A stretch of 64,000 bases of DNA from Paraburkholderia lycopersici. Its GTDB lineage: Bacteria > Pseudomonadota > Gammaproteobacteria > Burkholderiales > Burkholderiaceae. The notes under the pieces were generated by a model that ran no database searches, was not told where the DNA came from, and saw only the letters and a program-made list of their open reading frames with translations. Positions within the stretch are counted from its first letter, which is position 1. Each line of letters opens with the position of its first letter. Below, one piece after another: positions 1 through 9,022 of this stretch. The stretch is taken from positions 186,001-250,000 of the forward strand of contig NZ_FMYQ01000005.1 of assembly GCF_900096975.1 (NCBI RefSeq), in the 5' to 3' direction. The position numbers and the translations under genes were made by a program.

Positions 1-22
1 GCGTGAATCCTCTGAACTTCAT
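1..22 (-). CDS. Probable prepilin-like protein, first 7 codons only
   Basis: An ATG on the minus strand at 22-20 opens a frame reading MKFRGFT before the window ends. A GAGG Shine-Dalgarno-like sequence lies 8 bases upstream of it. A short basic stretch followed by GFT is how type IV prepilins and pseudopilins begin (GFTLIEL), and from memory pilus assembly genes often follow nrdR in Burkholderia. The gene would read leftward out of the window, in the same direction as nrdR and 157 bases after it. Only seven residues are visible, so the family is a guess based on motif and context. Confidence 0.35.
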
Positions 23-179
23 CAGCAATCCTCAGGTTGAGCGGACTGCCATCAATCTACGGTCGAAGGCGAAACGAAACAATTAGCCGAACGGCTAGCT
101 GGTGCGCGCAGCGTGGGCTCGGGAGAATACGGGCGTCACGACTGCGACAATGCGGGAGGAAAAAAGAATGCGAATGCGC

Positions 180-662
180 TCAGCGCTTTTTCGTGGGGGC
201 GGCAGCACCGCCCGTGCGGCGGAATTCCTCGATCACGTCTTCGAATTCGGAGACGTCCTCGAAGCGGCGGTACACCGAAGCAAACCGCACGAACGCGACC
301 TTGTCGAGCTCGCGCAATTCGCCCATCACGAGTTCGCCAAGGCGCTCGCTGCGCACTTCGCGCTCGCCGCTGCCGAGCAGTTGATACTCGATGCGCGCCA
401 CCGCCTCGTCGATCGCATCGGCCGCAACCGGGCGCTTGCGCAGCGCCAGTTGCATGCTCGCCACGATCTTGCGGCGGTCGAATTCCGTGCGGCTGCCATC
501 CTTCTTGACGATGGCCGGCATGGCCAGTTCGACCCGCTCATACGTCGTGAAACGCTTGTCGCAGGCCGGGCAGCGGCGGCGGCGCCGGATCGCGGCGCCG
601 TCTTCGGACACGCGCGAGTCGACGACCTGCGTGTCTTCGTGCCGGCAAAAGGGGCAGCGCAT
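180..662 (-). CDS. nrdR: Transcriptional repressor NrdR
   Basis: This 160-residue protein matches NrdR, the repressor of ribonucleotide reductase genes that senses ATP/dATP. A zinc ribbon opens the protein, with cysteine pairs C3/C6 and C31/C34, followed by the arginine-rich stretch typical of the DNA-binding region. An ATP-cone domain spans roughly residues 49-139 ([18 protein letters not shown]). Length is normal for the family. It lies 15 bases downstream of glyA on the same strand, so the two are probably cotranscribed, as is usual in Burkholderiales. No NrdR box was found in this window, so its targets lie elsewhere. Confidence 0.97.
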   Translation of the reverse strand: MRCPFCRHEDTQVVDSRVSEDGAAIRRRRRCPACDKRFTTYERVELAMPAIVKKDGSRTEFDRRKIVASMQLALRKRPVAADAIDEAVARIEYQLLGSGEREVRSERLGELVMGELRELDKVAFVRFASVYRRFEDVSEFEDVIEEFRRTGGAAAPTKKR

Positions 663-677
663 GGGCTGGCGCGCGGC

Positions 678-1925
678 TTACCGGTAAACCGGGAAACGCT
701 TGGTCAGCTCGGCGACCTGCGCCTTCACGCGCTCGATCGTCGCAGCGTCTTCCGGATTGTCGAGCACGTCGGCAATCAGGTTGCCCACCTGCTCGGCTTC
801 CTTCACGCCGAAGCCGCGCGTCGTCATTGCCGGCGAACCGAGGCGAATGCCGCTCGTCACGAACGGCTTTTCCGGGTCGTTCGGGATCGCGTTCTTGTTG
901 ACCGTGATGTGCGCGGTGCCCAGCGCCGCTTCGGCAGCCTTGCCGGTGATGTTCTTCGCACGCAGGTCCACCAACATGACGTGGCTTTCCGTGCGACCCG
1001 AAACAATGCGCAGACCGCGCTTGACCAGCGTTTCCGCCAGCACACGCGCGTTCTCGACCACATGCTGCTGGTAGGTCTTGAATTCCGGCGAAAGCGCTTC
1101 CTTGAACGCCACGGCCTTGCCCGCGATCACATGCATGAGCGGACCGCCCTGAATGCCCGGGAAGATAGCCGAGTTGATCTGCTTCTCGAACTCGGCCTTC
1201 ATCAGGATCACGCCGCCGCGCGGGCCGCGCAGGCTCTTGTGCGTGGTCGTGGTGACGAAGTCGGCGAAAGGCACCGGGTTCGGGTAGACGCCCGCGGCCA
1301 CGAGGCCCGCGTAGTGCGCCATGTCGACCATGAAGTACGCGCCCACGCTCTTCGCGATCTTCGCAAAGCGCTCGAAGTCGATGCGCAGCGCGAACGCCGA
1401 AGCGCCCGCCACAATCAGCTTCGGCTTGTGTTCCTGGGCGAGCTTTTCGGCCGCTTCGTAGTCGATGTCTTCGGCTTCGTTCAGACCGTAGCTCACGACG
1501 TTGAACCACTTGCCCGACATGTTGACCGGCGACCCGTGCGTGAGGTGACCGCCGTGCGCGAGACTCATGCCCATGATCGTGTCGCCCGGCTTGAGCATGG
1601 CGAAGAACACGCCCTGATTCGCCTGCGAACCCGAGTTCGGCTGGACGTTCGCGGCGTCGGCGCCGAACAGTTGCTTCACACGGTCGATTGCGAGTTGCTC
1701 GACGATATCCACGTATTCGCAGCCGCCGTAATAGCGCTTACCAGGGTAGCCTTCGGCGTACTTGTTAGTGAGCTGCGAACCCTGCGCGGCCATGACTGCG
1801 GGCGACGTGTAGTTTTCCGACGCGATGAGCTCGATGTGCTCTTCCTGCCGGCGGTTCTCGAGTTCGATCGCCTTGAAGAGTTCGGGATCGACGTTGGCGA
1901 TGGTGCTTTCGGCTCTGTCAAACAT
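678..1925 (-). CDS. glyA: Serine hydroxymethyltransferase
   Basis: GlyA is a cytosolic PLP enzyme that interconverts serine and glycine and loads one-carbon units on tetrahydrofolate. The 415-residue product has the normal family length and contains the PLP-lysine motif [14 protein letters not shown] with the Schiff-base lysine at about K230. The active-site stretches [11 protein letters not shown] and AHGGHLTHG are also present. The start at 1925 (MFDRAES) fits family N-termini; the open frame continues further upstream, but that extension has no family resemblance. nrdR follows 15 bases downstream. A weak promoter candidate lies about 290 bases upstream. Confidence 0.98.
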   Translation of the reverse strand: MFDRAESTIANVDPELFKAIELENRRQEEHIELIASENYTSPAVMAAQGSQLTNKYAEGYPGKRYYGGCEYVDIVEQLAIDRVKQLFGADAANVQPNSGSQANQGVFFAMLKPGDTIMGMSLAHGGHLTHGSPVNMSGKWFNVVSYGLNEAEDIDYEAAEKLAQEHKPKLIVAGASAFALRIDFERFAKIAKSVGAYFMVDMAHYAGLVAAGVYPNPVPFADFVTTTTHKSLRGPRGGVILMKAEFEKQINSAIFPGIQGGPLMHVIAGKAVAFKEALSPEFKTYQQHVVENARVLAETLVKRGLRIVSGRTESHVMLVDLRAKNITGKAAEAALGTAHITVNKNAIPNDPEKPFVTSGIRLGSPAMTTRGFGVKEAEQVGNLIADVLDNPEDAATIERVKAQVAELTKRFPVYR

Positions 1926-2418
1926 ACGGGTTCCGTTAAGTGTGTTCAGGTTGACCGGGTCTCGCGCGGAACGCGTAGCGGGTACGCGGCGCTGCTGGCG
2001 AAGTGGCCAGCCTTGACGTGGCGGAAGATGGTGCCGCACACGCGAGGCAGGGCAGCCCCGGCAGCGCTAACGAAAGCGCGCGGAACAGGCTGCCCAGGCG
2101 AACGGCAAAACGGCACCCTGCGCTTCACGGTGGGTCGTTCCACCTTCAGCCCCCAAAAAAGCGTGGACCGCAGCCATTCAGGGACCCTATCGCCAGTCAC
2201 GCAGGGATTGAGCGCGTTAGTGTATTGGAATGGGAGGGAATAGGCAACCGCCCGCCCCCAGCCCCAGCGCGCCGGCCGCGCCGCACGTTTTCATGGGCGG
2301 CAACGCCGGCCACGCGCCCCGCCCATGTCCTTCGGGCCGCCGAACACCTTACAAATTTGATACTTGCGTCAGTCGCCCGAAAGACGTAGGGGCGGCGCGT
2401 TCCGGTAGAATGCGCGGC
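1926..2418. other. Divergent intergenic region between glyA and ybgC
   Basis: This 493-base gap separates two divergent genes, so it must hold both promoters. Open frames across it have no recognisable protein features and are treated as spurious. On the plus side a TAGAAT hexamer at 2406-2411 lies too close to the ybgC start to be a standard -10 for that start. On the minus side there is a plausible glyA promoter at 2219-2247. I saw no known riboswitch fold by eye. Confidence 0.5.
2219..2247 (-). promoter_or_regulatory. Candidate glyA promoter
   Basis: Read on the minus strand, TTGCCT (2247-2242) and TACACT (2224-2219) are separated by exactly 17 bases, each matching four of six sigma-70 consensus positions. 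Transcription would begin near 2212 and leave a leader of nearly 290 bases before glyA. The score is modest and the leader is long, so this is only a candidate. Confidence 0.3.
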
Positions 2419-2904
2419 ATGGAAAATTCCACCAGCAAGCCGGACGAGGCGTCGTCCCCGGCCGGGCGCGGTTTTACGTGGCCGGTCCGCGTCTACTACG
2501 AAGACACCGATGCCGGCGGGATAGTGTTTTACGCGAATTACCTGAAATTCTTCGAACGCGCGCGCACCGAATGGCTGCGCGCGTGCGGCATCGATCAGCG
2601 CCGGCTCGCCGATGAAACGGGCGTTCTGTTCGTCGTGCGCAGCACTGCGCTCGGTTACCACTCGCCCGCGCGACTCGACGACACCGTCATGACCGTAAGC
2701 CGCGTCGGGAAACTCGGCCGTGCCTCGATCGATTTCGTGCAGGAGGCGTGGCGCGACGACGTGCTGCTCGCCACCGGGACCATTCGCGTCGCCTGCGTCG
2801 ACGGGCAAGCCATGCGCCCCGCCCCCATTCCGGCCTGCGTTCATGACGTCTTGCAGCGCGGGCCACAGAAAGAGCTGCACGCCGTGTCAACGGCGGTGCA
2901 GTAA
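2419..2904 (+). CDS. ybgC: Tol-Pal-associated acyl-CoA thioesterase YbgC
   Basis: A 161-residue hotdog-fold thioesterase of the YbgC family. The signature YYEDTDAGGIVFYANYLKFF carries the catalytic aspartate of the 4-hydroxybenzoyl-CoA thioesterase-like group. YbgC hydrolyses short or medium acyl-CoA or acyl-ACP thioesters and sits ahead of tolQ in most proteobacteria, as here, 154 bases upstream. I took the ATG at 2419; an in-frame ATG at 2410 would add three residues, and the longer upstream frame lacks family similarity. First gene of the tol-pal cluster. Confidence 0.93.
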   Translation: MENSTSKPDEASSPAGRGFTWPVRVYYEDTDAGGIVFYANYLKFFERARTEWLRACGIDQRRLADETGVLFVVRSTALGYHSPARLDDTVMTVSRVGKLGRASIDFVQEAWRDDVLLATGTIRVACVDGQAMRPAPIPACVHDVLQRGPQKELHAVSTAVQ

Positions 2905-3058
2905 TTACCGTTGATACGACGCCAGTGAACTCGCGCCGGTCAATGCAGGACCAAGCAGGGTTCGGCCGCAACGGCGCGAGAGCTTCCCGAACGCCTACGG
3001 GAAGCCTTGCGTTGCCTTGCAGCCGCTCGCCCCTTTCGGGACGTCACAACGAACCTAT

Positions 3059-3736
3059 ATGAACACTACACAAGATCTTTCGATCATTTCTCTCGTTCTT
3101 AATGCGAGCGTACTGGCACAGGCGGTGATGGGGCTTCTTCTGCTCATGTCGCTGATTTCCTGGACTTTCATTTTCCGCAAGTGGTTTGCAATCCGCCGGG
3201 CTCGGTCCCAGACCGAGCGCTTCGAGCGCGATTTCTGGTCGGGCGGCGACCTGCAGGCGCTCTATCAAAGCGCGGCCAACAACCGTCACACGATCGGCGC
3301 GCTTGAGCGTATCTTCGAATCGGGCATGCGCGAATTCCTGAAGGCGAAAGAGAAGCGCCTGAGCGATCCGAGCCTCGTGCTCGACGGCGCGCGCCGCGCC
3401 ATGCGCGCGGCCTTCCAGCGCGAGATGGACGCGCTCGAGGCCAATCTCTCGTTCCTCGCGTCGGTCGGTTCGGTGAGCCCGTACATCGGTCTTTTCGGCA
3501 CCGTATGGGGCATCATGAACGCGTTCCGCGGGCTCGCGAACGTTCAGCAGGCCACGCTCGCCAACGTTGCGCCCGGCATTGCGGAAGCGTTGACGGCCAC
3601 CGCGATCGGTCTTTTTGCCGCCATTCCTGCGGTGGTCGCGTACAACAGCTACGCGCACGACATCGACCGTCTGGCGATCCGCTTCGAAACCTTCATCGAA
3701 GAGTTTTCGAATATCCTGCAGCGTCAGGCTCACTAA
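3059..3736 (+). CDS. tolQ: Tol-Pal system proton channel subunit TolQ
   Basis: TolQ is a 225-residue inner-membrane protein of the ExbB/MotA family with three transmembrane segments. One lies near the N-terminus (about residues 15-36, AVMGLLLLMSLISWTFIF). Two more lie in the C-terminal half around the conserved SVSPYIGLFGTVWGIMNAF stretch and the alanine-rich helix that follows. With TolR it uses the proton gradient to energise TolA for outer-membrane constriction at division. The ATG at 3059 was preferred because the upstream in-frame codons lack family similarity. tolR begins 24 bases downstream. Confidence 0.97.
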   Translation: MNTTQDLSIISLVLNASVLAQAVMGLLLLMSLISWTFIFRKWFAIRRARSQTERFERDFWSGGDLQALYQSAANNRHTIGALERIFESGMREFLKAKEKRLSDPSLVLDGARRAMRAAFQREMDALEANLSFLASVGSVSPYIGLFGTVWGIMNAFRGLANVQQATLANVAPGIAEALTATAIGLFAAIPAVVAYNSYAHDIDRLAIRFETFIEEFSNILQRQAH

Positions 3737-3760
3737 TCTTCACGAAGCAAGGAGTCGAAG

Positions 3761-4207
3761 ATGGGAGGCTCAGTCCGTTCGAGCATGCGAGGCAGCCGCT
3801 CGCGCCGTGCGATGGCCGACATCAACGTCGTGCCGTATATCGACGTGATGCTGGTGCTGCTCGTCATTTTCATGGTGACGGCGCCGCTCGTCGCGCCGTC
3901 CATCATCAACCTGCCCACAGTGGGCGGTGCGTCGCAGCAGCAGCAAACGCCGCCTGTCGTGGTGAACATTCGCCCCGACGGCAATCTGAGCGTACGCTAT
4001 AAAGATGACTCCGGCGCCACGCAGCAGGAAAACATGACGCGCGCCGATCTCAACGGCTTCGTCGCCGACCGCGAGCAGAGCCATCCCGACCAGCCCGTCG
4101 TGATCGCCGCCGACAAGTCCGTCAAATACGAGACGGTGATGAACGTGATGTCCGATCTGAAAGCACATGGCGTCAAACGTGTCGGACTGCTCGTCAAATC
4201 GCAATGA
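3761..4207 (+). CDS. tolR: Tol-Pal system protein TolR
   Basis: TolR (148 residues) is an ExbD-family inner-membrane protein with a short cytoplasmic tail, one transmembrane helix and a periplasmic domain. The helix at about residues 24-42 contains YIDVMLVLLVIFMVTAPL, with the proton-conducting aspartate at D28. The periplasmic domain ends in the typical VKRVGLLVK strand. It pairs with TolQ to form the motor that drives TolA. Its stop overlaps the tolA start by four bases (ATGA), indicating translational coupling. Confidence 0.97.
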   Translation: MGGSVRSSMRGSRSRRAMADINVVPYIDVMLVLLVIFMVTAPLVAPSIINLPTVGGASQQQQTPPVVVNIRPDGNLSVRYKDDSGATQQENMTRADLNGFVADREQSHPDQPVVIAADKSVKYETVMNVMSDLKAHGVKRVGLLVKSQ

Positions 4208-5211
4208 CCCGTAAGAACGATTCGTATCCGCTGCAGCCTCCGCGTGAGCGTGGCACGGGACGTGCTATCGCGCTCGCGGTGCTCATGCACGTGCTGCTCG
4301 GTCTGTTCCTCTATCACGGCATCCACTGGCAGAACAGCACGCCGGCAGGTGAAGAGGCGGAACTCTGGACCGAGGTGCCGGACATGTCGACACCGAAGCC
4401 ACTGCCGCCTCCTGCGCCGGTAGCGCCCGCCCCGCCGCCGCCGCAAACCGAGGAAGCGGACATCGCGCTGCAACAGCAAAAGCGTAAGCAGCAGGAAGCC
4501 CAGCGCGAGGCGCAACTGGCCGAACAGCAGCGCCTCAAGCAGCAGCAGGAAGCCGAGGCGAAGCGCCAGCAGCAGCTCGCGGCCCAGCAGGCTGCGCAGC
4601 TCGCGGCGCAGCAGAAGGCGGAGAGGTTGAAGCAGCAGGAACTGAAGCAGGAGCAGCAGCAGGCCGCTGCCGAAAAACAAAAACAGCAGCAACAACAGGA
4701 AGCGCTCAAGAAGCAGCAGCAGGAAGAAGAGCAGCAGAAGCAGGCGAAGCTCGACGCGCAAAAGAAGGCCGACGCCGAGAAGGCGGCCAAGGCGAAGGCA
4801 CAGGCTGACGCCCAGGCGAAGAAGCTCGACGCGGAACGCCGCGCACGTATCGCGCAGATGCAAGGCTCGATGGGCGGCGGCGAAGGCACGAGCGGCAACG
4901 GTCTCGCGAAGAGCGGCACTGGCAGCGGATCGGGCGGCAACGCGACATCGCCGGGGTATGCGGACAAGGTGCGTCGCCGCGTGCGTCCGAACATCATCTG
5001 GTCGGGCGAGACGTCTGGTCTCGAAACCGAGATCGCCGTGCGATGCTCGCCGACGGGCACGCTGCTTTCGGCGACGATCACGCGCAGCAGCGGCAATTCG
5101 TCGTGGGACGACGCCGCGTTGCGGGCGGTCCAGCGCTCGGATCCGATGCCGGTCGATACGGACGGCAAAACGCCTGCGAGCTTCGCGATTACCTTGCGCC
5201 CGGCGGGTTAA
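4204..5211 (+). CDS. tolA: Cell envelope integrity protein TolA
   Basis: TolA spans the periplasm from the TolQR motor to Pal and TolB. The 335-residue protein has an N-terminal membrane anchor (about residues 19-37), a proline-rich hinge (PPPAPVAPAPPPP), and a long Q/K/A/E-rich coiled-coil rod from about residue 85 to 215. A Gly/Ser linker leads to the TonB-like C-terminal domain (about 245-335, ending SFAITLRPAG). The repetitive rod gives the reverse strand a long spurious reading frame. It overlaps tolR by four bases; tolB starts 147 bases downstream. Confidence 0.96.
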   Translation: MTRKNDSYPLQPPRERGTGRAIALAVLMHVLLGLFLYHGIHWQNSTPAGEEAELWTEVPDMSTPKPLPPPAPVAPAPPPPQTEEADIALQQQKRKQQEAQREAQLAEQQRLKQQQEAEAKRQQQLAAQQAAQLAAQQKAERLKQQELKQEQQQAAAEKQKQQQQQEALKKQQQEEEQQKQAKLDAQKKADAEKAAKAKAQADAQAKKLDAERRARIAQMQGSMGGGEGTSGNGLAKSGTGSGSGGNATSPGYADKVRRRVRPNIIWSGETSGLETEIAVRCSPTGTLLSATITRSSGNSSWDDAALRAVQRSDPMPVDTDGKTPASFAITLRPAG

Positions 5212-5358
5212 CGGCCACCGCAAGACATGGAGAGGTTGAGGAAAGCCCGCGCGCAACAGTGGAACAAGCGGCTGACCAAGGAACGAATCGGACGTTTGCC
5301 GGTCAGTCTGCTGTTACGCGGTGTGATAAAAATTGCTTTTTTCAGGAAACATCACAGC

Positions 5359-6651
5359 ATGAGTTTGATGACGAAGCTTGGCCTGCGAACCCTCGTCGCG
5401 TCCTGCCTGATCACGGCGGGCGGCGCAGCGAACGCTCAACTCAACGTCCTCGTCACCGGCGTGGGCTCCACCCAGTTCCCCATCGCCACGGCAAACTTTG
5501 CCGGTGAAGCGAATTCGCCCGAACAGGTCGCCGCCATCGTGCGCGCCGACCTGCAGCGCAGCGGGAAATTCACCAATATCGACGCCGGCGGCGCGCCCGT
5601 CTCGGAAAACGACTCCGTCGACCTCGGCAGCTGGAAGGCCAAGGGCGCCAATGCGTTCGTCGCAGGCAGCGTGAACAGGCTCGCGAACGGCCAGTACGAA
5701 GTGCGCTTCAAGCTCTACGACACCGTGAAGGGCGAAAGCCTGGGCGGCCTCGTGCTGACGAGCCCACCGAGCGGCCTGCGCATGACCGCGCACAAGGTTG
5801 CGGACTATATCTACCAGAAGCTGCTCGGCGATCGCGGCGTGTTCGCCACGCGTCTTTCGTACGTAATCAAGACCGGTAGCCGCTACCAGTTGCAGGTTTC
5901 GGACTCCGATGGACAAGACGCGCACATCGCGCTCTCGAGTCCCGAGCCGATCATTTCGCCGGCCTGGTCGCCCGACGGCACCAAAGTCGCTTACGTATCT
6001 TTCGAAAAGAAGAAGCCGATCGTCTACGTGCATGACCTTCCCACGGGTCGTCGCGTGATCATTTCCGACCAGAAGGGCAACAATTCGGCGCCCGCCTGGT
6101 CGCCGGATGGACGCACGCTCGCCGTCGCGCTGTCGCGCACGGGCAACACGCAGATCTTCGCCGTCAACGCGGACGGCACCGGCCTGCGCCGCCTCACGCA
6201 AGGCACGACGATCGACACCGAACCCACCTACTCTCCCGACGGACGCTGGATTTATTTCACGAGCGACCGCGGCGGCCAGCCTCAGATCTACAAGATGCCG
6301 GCCCAGGGCGAAAGCGCCGGAGCGGCGCAACGCGTGACGTTCAGCGGCAACTACAATACGAGCCCGCGGGTCAGCCCCGACGGCAAGCAACTGGCGTACA
6401 TCTCACGCACGGGTGGCGGATTTAAGCTGTACATTCAAGATCTGCAGTCCGGCGTCGCCACGGCGCTCACTGACACGACACATGACGAATCGCCCAGCTT
6501 CGCGGCGAACGGTCAGTACATTCTTTACGCCACTCAGGTGAACGGCCGTGGCGTGCTGGCCGCTGTATCGACCGACGGTCGTACGCGGCAAATCCTGTCC
6601 GTTCAGGGCGGCAGCGTACGCGAGCCGTCCTGGGGTCCTTTTATGCAATAA
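5359..6651 (+). CDS. tolB: Tol-Pal system beta-propeller protein TolB
   Basis: TolB is a periplasmic protein of 430 residues that binds Pal and TolA. A signal peptide ends near AANA-Q (about residue 26), followed by an N-terminal alpha/beta domain and a six-bladed beta-propeller. Four PDG-type blade motifs are plain ([39 protein letters not shown]). The start at 5359 (MSLMTKLG) gives a proper signal peptide; the frame is open further upstream but the added residues are basic and unlike the family. pal follows 18 bases downstream. Confidence 0.97.
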   Translation: MSLMTKLGLRTLVASCLITAGGAANAQLNVLVTGVGSTQFPIATANFAGEANSPEQVAAIVRADLQRSGKFTNIDAGGAPVSENDSVDLGSWKAKGANAFVAGSVNRLANGQYEVRFKLYDTVKGESLGGLVLTSPPSGLRMTAHKVADYIYQKLLGDRGVFATRLSYVIKTGSRYQLQVSDSDGQDAHIALSSPEPIISPAWSPDGTKVAYVSFEKKKPIVYVHDLPTGRRVIISDQKGNNSAPAWSPDGRTLAVALSRTGNTQIFAVNADGTGLRRLTQGTTIDTEPTYSPDGRWIYFTSDRGGQPQIYKMPAQGESAGAAQRVTFSGNYNTSPRVSPDGKQLAYISRTGGGFKLYIQDLQSGVATALTDTTHDESPSFAANGQYILYATQVNGRGVLAAVSTDGRTRQILSVQGGSVREPSWGPFMQ

Positions 6652-6669
6652 CACTTCAGGAGAGCAAAA

Positions 6670-7176
6670 ATGATGTCGAAGAAAGTACGCCTGGCCTTGG
6701 CTGTTTTGATGATCGGTGCGCTGGCAGCGTGCAAGTCGGGTGTCAAGGAAACGAACCCGAACGCCGGCGCGATGAACACCCAGCCGAACCCGAACGCGGT
6801 TGCGCAGGTGAACGTCGATGAGTTGAACAACCCGAACAGCCCGCTCGCCAAGCGCAGCGTGTACTTCGATTTCGACAGCTACGCCGTCAAGGACGACTAC
6901 CAGTCGCTGCTGCAAGCTCATGCGCAATACCTCAAGACGCACCCGGAACGTCACGTCCTGATCCAGGGCAACACCGACGAGCGCGGCACGAGCGAGTACA
7001 ACCTGGCGCTGGGTCAAAAGCGTGCTGAAGCCGTGCGTCGCGCCCTCTCGCTGATGGGCGTGCCCGACTCGCAGATGGAAGCTGTCAGCCTCGGCAAGGA
7101 AAAGCCGGTCGCAACGGGCCACGACGAAGCATCGTGGGCGCAAAACCGCCGTGCTGACCTCGTGTATCAACAGTAA
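6670..7176 (+). CDS. pal: Peptidoglycan-associated lipoprotein Pal
   Basis: Pal is a 168-residue outer-membrane lipoprotein that anchors the membrane to peptidoglycan. The lipobox LAAC places the lipidated cysteine at C21. A flexible Asn/Pro-rich linker precedes an OmpA-like peptidoglycan-binding domain (about residues 55-165) with the signature NTDERGTSEYNLALGQKRA. A good Shine-Dalgarno (AGGAGAG) lies upstream of the start. It sits between tolB and cpoB in the conserved order. Confidence 0.97.
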   Translation: MMSKKVRLALAVLMIGALAACKSGVKETNPNAGAMNTQPNPNAVAQVNVDELNNPNSPLAKRSVYFDFDSYAVKDDYQSLLQAHAQYLKTHPERHVLIQGNTDERGTSEYNLALGQKRAEAVRRALSLMGVPDSQMEAVSLGKEKPVATGHDEASWAQNRRADLVYQQ

Positions 7177-7187
7177 TTGAGCATTGG

Positions 7188-7949
7188 ATGAAGGGGCGTA
7201 TGTCGCACCGTTTCTCCCCGCTGCGGGCAGCCGCAGCCGCCTGCGTGGCCGGCGTCGCCTTTGCGGCGCTGCCGGCCCACGCGGGTCTCTTCGATGACGA
7301 TCAGGCGCGCCAGGCGATCCTCGACCTGCGCGCGAAAACGGACAACCTGTCCAGCCAGTTGTCCGCCGCCCAGCGCACGATCCTCGACCAGTCCAACCAT
7401 CTCGACCAGCTTAACCAGCAGGTCGCCACGCTGCGCGGACAGAACGAGGACATGGCGAACCAGTTGGCGACCCTGCAGAAGCAACAGAAGGACTACTACA
7501 CGGATCTCGACACGCGGCTCAAGAAGTTCGAGCCGCAGCAGGAAACCGTGGACGGCATGCAAGGCACGGTTCAGCCCGGTGAAATGGACGCCTTCAACGC
7601 CGCTTCGCAGCAGTTTCGCAACGGCGACTTCAAGAACGCGGCTGCATCGTTCCGCAGCTTCATCTCGAAGTATCCGCAGAGCCCTTACCAGCCGACCGCG
7701 CAGTACTGGCTCGGCAACGCACTCTATGCGTTGAAGGACTACAAGGGGTCGACCGCTACGTGGCAGAACGTGGTCAAGAACTACCCGCAGCATCCGCGCG
7801 CCCCCGAGGCGTTGCTGGCGATCGCGAACAATCAGATCGAGCAGGGGCAAAAGGCTGCGGCCAGGCGCACCCTCGAGCAGATCGTCGCGCAGTATGGCAG
7901 CTCGGATGTGGCACAGACGGCGCAGAGCAAGCTTTCACAACTCAAATAA
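7188..7949 (+). CDS. cpoB: Cell division coordinator CpoB
   Basis: CpoB (YbgF) is a periplasmic protein of about 253 residues that links peptidoglycan synthesis to Tol-Pal-driven constriction. It has a signal peptide ending around LPAHA-G, an N-terminal coiled coil rich in Q, L and N (about residues 45-110), then C-terminal tetratricopeptide repeats (about 135-250) with SPYQPTAQYWLGNALYALKDY. It starts 11 bases after pal. The in-frame ATG at 7200 (MSHRFS) is an alternative start. An imperfect terminator follows. Confidence 0.93.
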   Translation: MKGRMSHRFSPLRAAAAACVAGVAFAALPAHAGLFDDDQARQAILDLRAKTDNLSSQLSAAQRTILDQSNHLDQLNQQVATLRGQNEDMANQLATLQKQQKDYYTDLDTRLKKFEPQQETVDGMQGTVQPGEMDAFNAASQQFRNGDFKNAAASFRSFISKYPQSPYQPTAQYWLGNALYALKDYKGSTATWQNVVKNYPQHPRAPEALLAIANNQIEQGQKAAARRTLEQIVAQYGSSDVAQTAQSKLSQLK

Positions 7950-8023
7950 GCGCTGCTGACGGCTTTTGGCGTGACGCGGCGGCACGATATGCCAATGCCG
8001 CGAAATGCGCCTCTCGCGTACAG

Positions 8024-8058
8024 AAAAGGCCCGGGGCACGGCGTGCTTCGGGCTTTTT
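8024..8058 (+). terminator. Imperfect terminator after cpoB
   Basis: A GC-rich hairpin (aaaaggcccggggcac pairing with gtgcttcgggcttttt, with a bulge and a mismatch) ends in a run of five T. It lies 75 bases after the cpoB stop and would end the tol-pal transcript before the tRNA promoter. Confidence 0.6.
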
Positions 8059-8082
8059 CCATCGACATTGTGGCGGGAACGG

Positions 8083-8111
8083 TTGACGCTTCGACCGTGC
8101 CCCGCTATAAT
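8083..8111 (+). promoter_or_regulatory. Sigma-70 promoter of tRNA-Lys
   Basis: TTGACG at 8083-8088 and a perfect TATAAT at 8106-8111 are separated by 17 bases. Transcription would start near 8118, a few bases before the tRNA. This is one of the strongest sigma-70 matches in the window and makes the tRNA independent of the tol-pal cluster. Confidence 0.85.
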
Positions 8112-8125
8112 CCCGCTTCTCTTTT

Positions 8126-8201
8126 GGGTCGTTAGCTCAGCTGGTAGAGCAGCGGACTTTTAATCCGTTGGTCACTGGTTCGAATCCAGTACGGCCTACC
8201 A
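8126..8201 (+). tRNA. tRNA-Lys (anticodon UUU)
   Basis: The 76-base sequence folds into a complete cloverleaf. The acceptor arm GGGTCGT pairs with ACGGCCT (one G-U pair), the D-arm holds AGCTCAGCTGGTAGAGCA, the T-arm holds GGTTCGAATCC, and CCA is encoded. The anticodon loop CTTTTAA places TTT at 8159-8161, so it decodes AAA/AAG lysine codons. It has its own promoter upstream and a strong terminator downstream. No integrase or att-like duplication of its 3' end was seen nearby. Confidence 0.97.
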
Positions 8202-8212
8202 AAGAATCAATC

Positions 8213-8242
8213 AAAAAGCCCAGTCTTCGGACTGGGCTTTTT
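8213..8242 (+). terminator. Terminator after tRNA-Lys
   Basis: A perfect 13-bp inverted repeat (8213-8225 with 8230-8242) closes a TTCG tetraloop and ends in five T. It lies 11 bases after the tRNA and is a strong intrinsic terminator. Confidence 0.93.
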
Positions 8243-8393
8243 GCTTTTCGCGCCGGATCTTCGCGGCGTCGGCGGCTATCATTGGGAATCGGCTGCAACC
8301 GGCGATGAAACGCTCGGCACGTAGGCGTGCGCTCAGCATGTATACTCGCTCCTTCCCCGCCGTCCCATCCTCCGCTGCACAGGCCACGTCATC

Positions 8394-8840
8394 ATGAAGT
8401 TCACGACCCTTGCCTGCGCTCTGCTCGCGCTTCTTTGGCTCAGTCTGCGCGTTCAGGCGCAAACCCAGCCCCAACCCGAAGACTACGCGTATTTGCGCCG
8501 CATTCGTGTGCCGGACGCCGTCGTCAATTGCGTCGCCGCGCTCGACCAGTGGGTGCACAAGGCGCAGCGCTATGATTCGCTGCTCGTGCCCGATCGCCAC
8601 GCGCTCTCCGCCAAAATCGAGCAGCCCGCGCCCGTCAACGCCACGCCCGTGCCCTCGGCGAGCGCCGCCGTCGCGCAGTCAACACCCATCGACACGCTCA
8701 TCAATCTGCACGCATTCGCCAAGGTGCGCGGCAAGTACGCCTGGGTTCCCGTGAAGGCCACCTGCGGCATCTGGCATTCGCACGTCGTCGATGTCGCGCT
8801 GTCGCCGCGCAGCACGCGCACAAGCTCGCCGATCCAGTAA
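8394..8840 (+). CDS. Small secreted protein of unknown function
   Basis: I do not recognise this 148-residue protein. It begins with a typical signal peptide (MKFTTLACALLALLWLSLRVQA, cleavage near residue 22), so it is probably exported. The mature part has a proline/alanine-rich middle and two cysteines (in VVNCVAAL and VKATCGIW) that could form a disulfide. Its codon use and GC content resemble its neighbours. It stands alone between the tRNA terminator and the convergent yceI operon. Homologous short exported proteins seem plausible in Burkholderiales, but no function can be assigned. Confidence 0.7.
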   Translation: MKFTTLACALLALLWLSLRVQAQTQPQPEDYAYLRRIRVPDAVVNCVAALDQWVHKAQRYDSLLVPDRHALSAKIEQPAPVNATPVPSASAAVAQSTPIDTLINLHAFAKVRGKYAWVPVKATCGIWHSHVVDVALSPRSTRTSSPIQ

Positions 8841-8968
8841 GCGCGGGCATCGGGCCGGCGCCCGCGCGGCCATGCGTTCGGCTTGACCGCTTCGACGACT
8901 ACCTGGCAATCCTCATCGTCGTCAGCATATTTGAGGGTCGCCGAACGGCACCCCCCGCCCCCGCTATG

Positions 8969-8999
8969 AAAAAGCCCGCGCGCCACAGAGCGCACGGGC
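8969..8999 (-). terminator. Terminator of the cytochrome b561-yceI operon
   Basis: Read on the minus strand, a 9-bp stem with one mismatch (8999-8991 with 8982-8974) is followed by five T (8973-8969). It lies 24 bases after the stop of the last yceI gene. Confidence 0.7.
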
Positions 9000-9022
9000 A
9001 GCGAGCAATGCCGCGCGCAAAC

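Noticed and set aside
102..2243. Plus-strand open frame of 713 codons opposite nrdR and glyA
   Set aside because: Antisense to two clear conserved genes, with no family motif; an artefact of high GC at third positions.
1926..2418. Riboswitch in the long glyA leader
   Set aside because: No glycine, tetrahydrofolate or SAH riboswitch core could be recognised by eye; a covariance-model search would be needed to revisit this.
4480..4870. Dense CAG-type repeats
   Set aside because: They encode the Q/K/A-rich coiled-coil rod of TolA and are normal for that protein, not a separate repeat element.
8126..8201. tRNA-Lys as an integration site of a genomic island
   Set aside because: No integrase, no repeated tRNA 3' end and no change of composition were seen downstream; the genes that follow look native.
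8570..8995. Minus-strand frame of 141 codons overlapping the small secreted protein gene
   Set aside because: It has no signal peptide, motif or good ribosome binding site, and the plus-strand gene has a convincing signal peptide.
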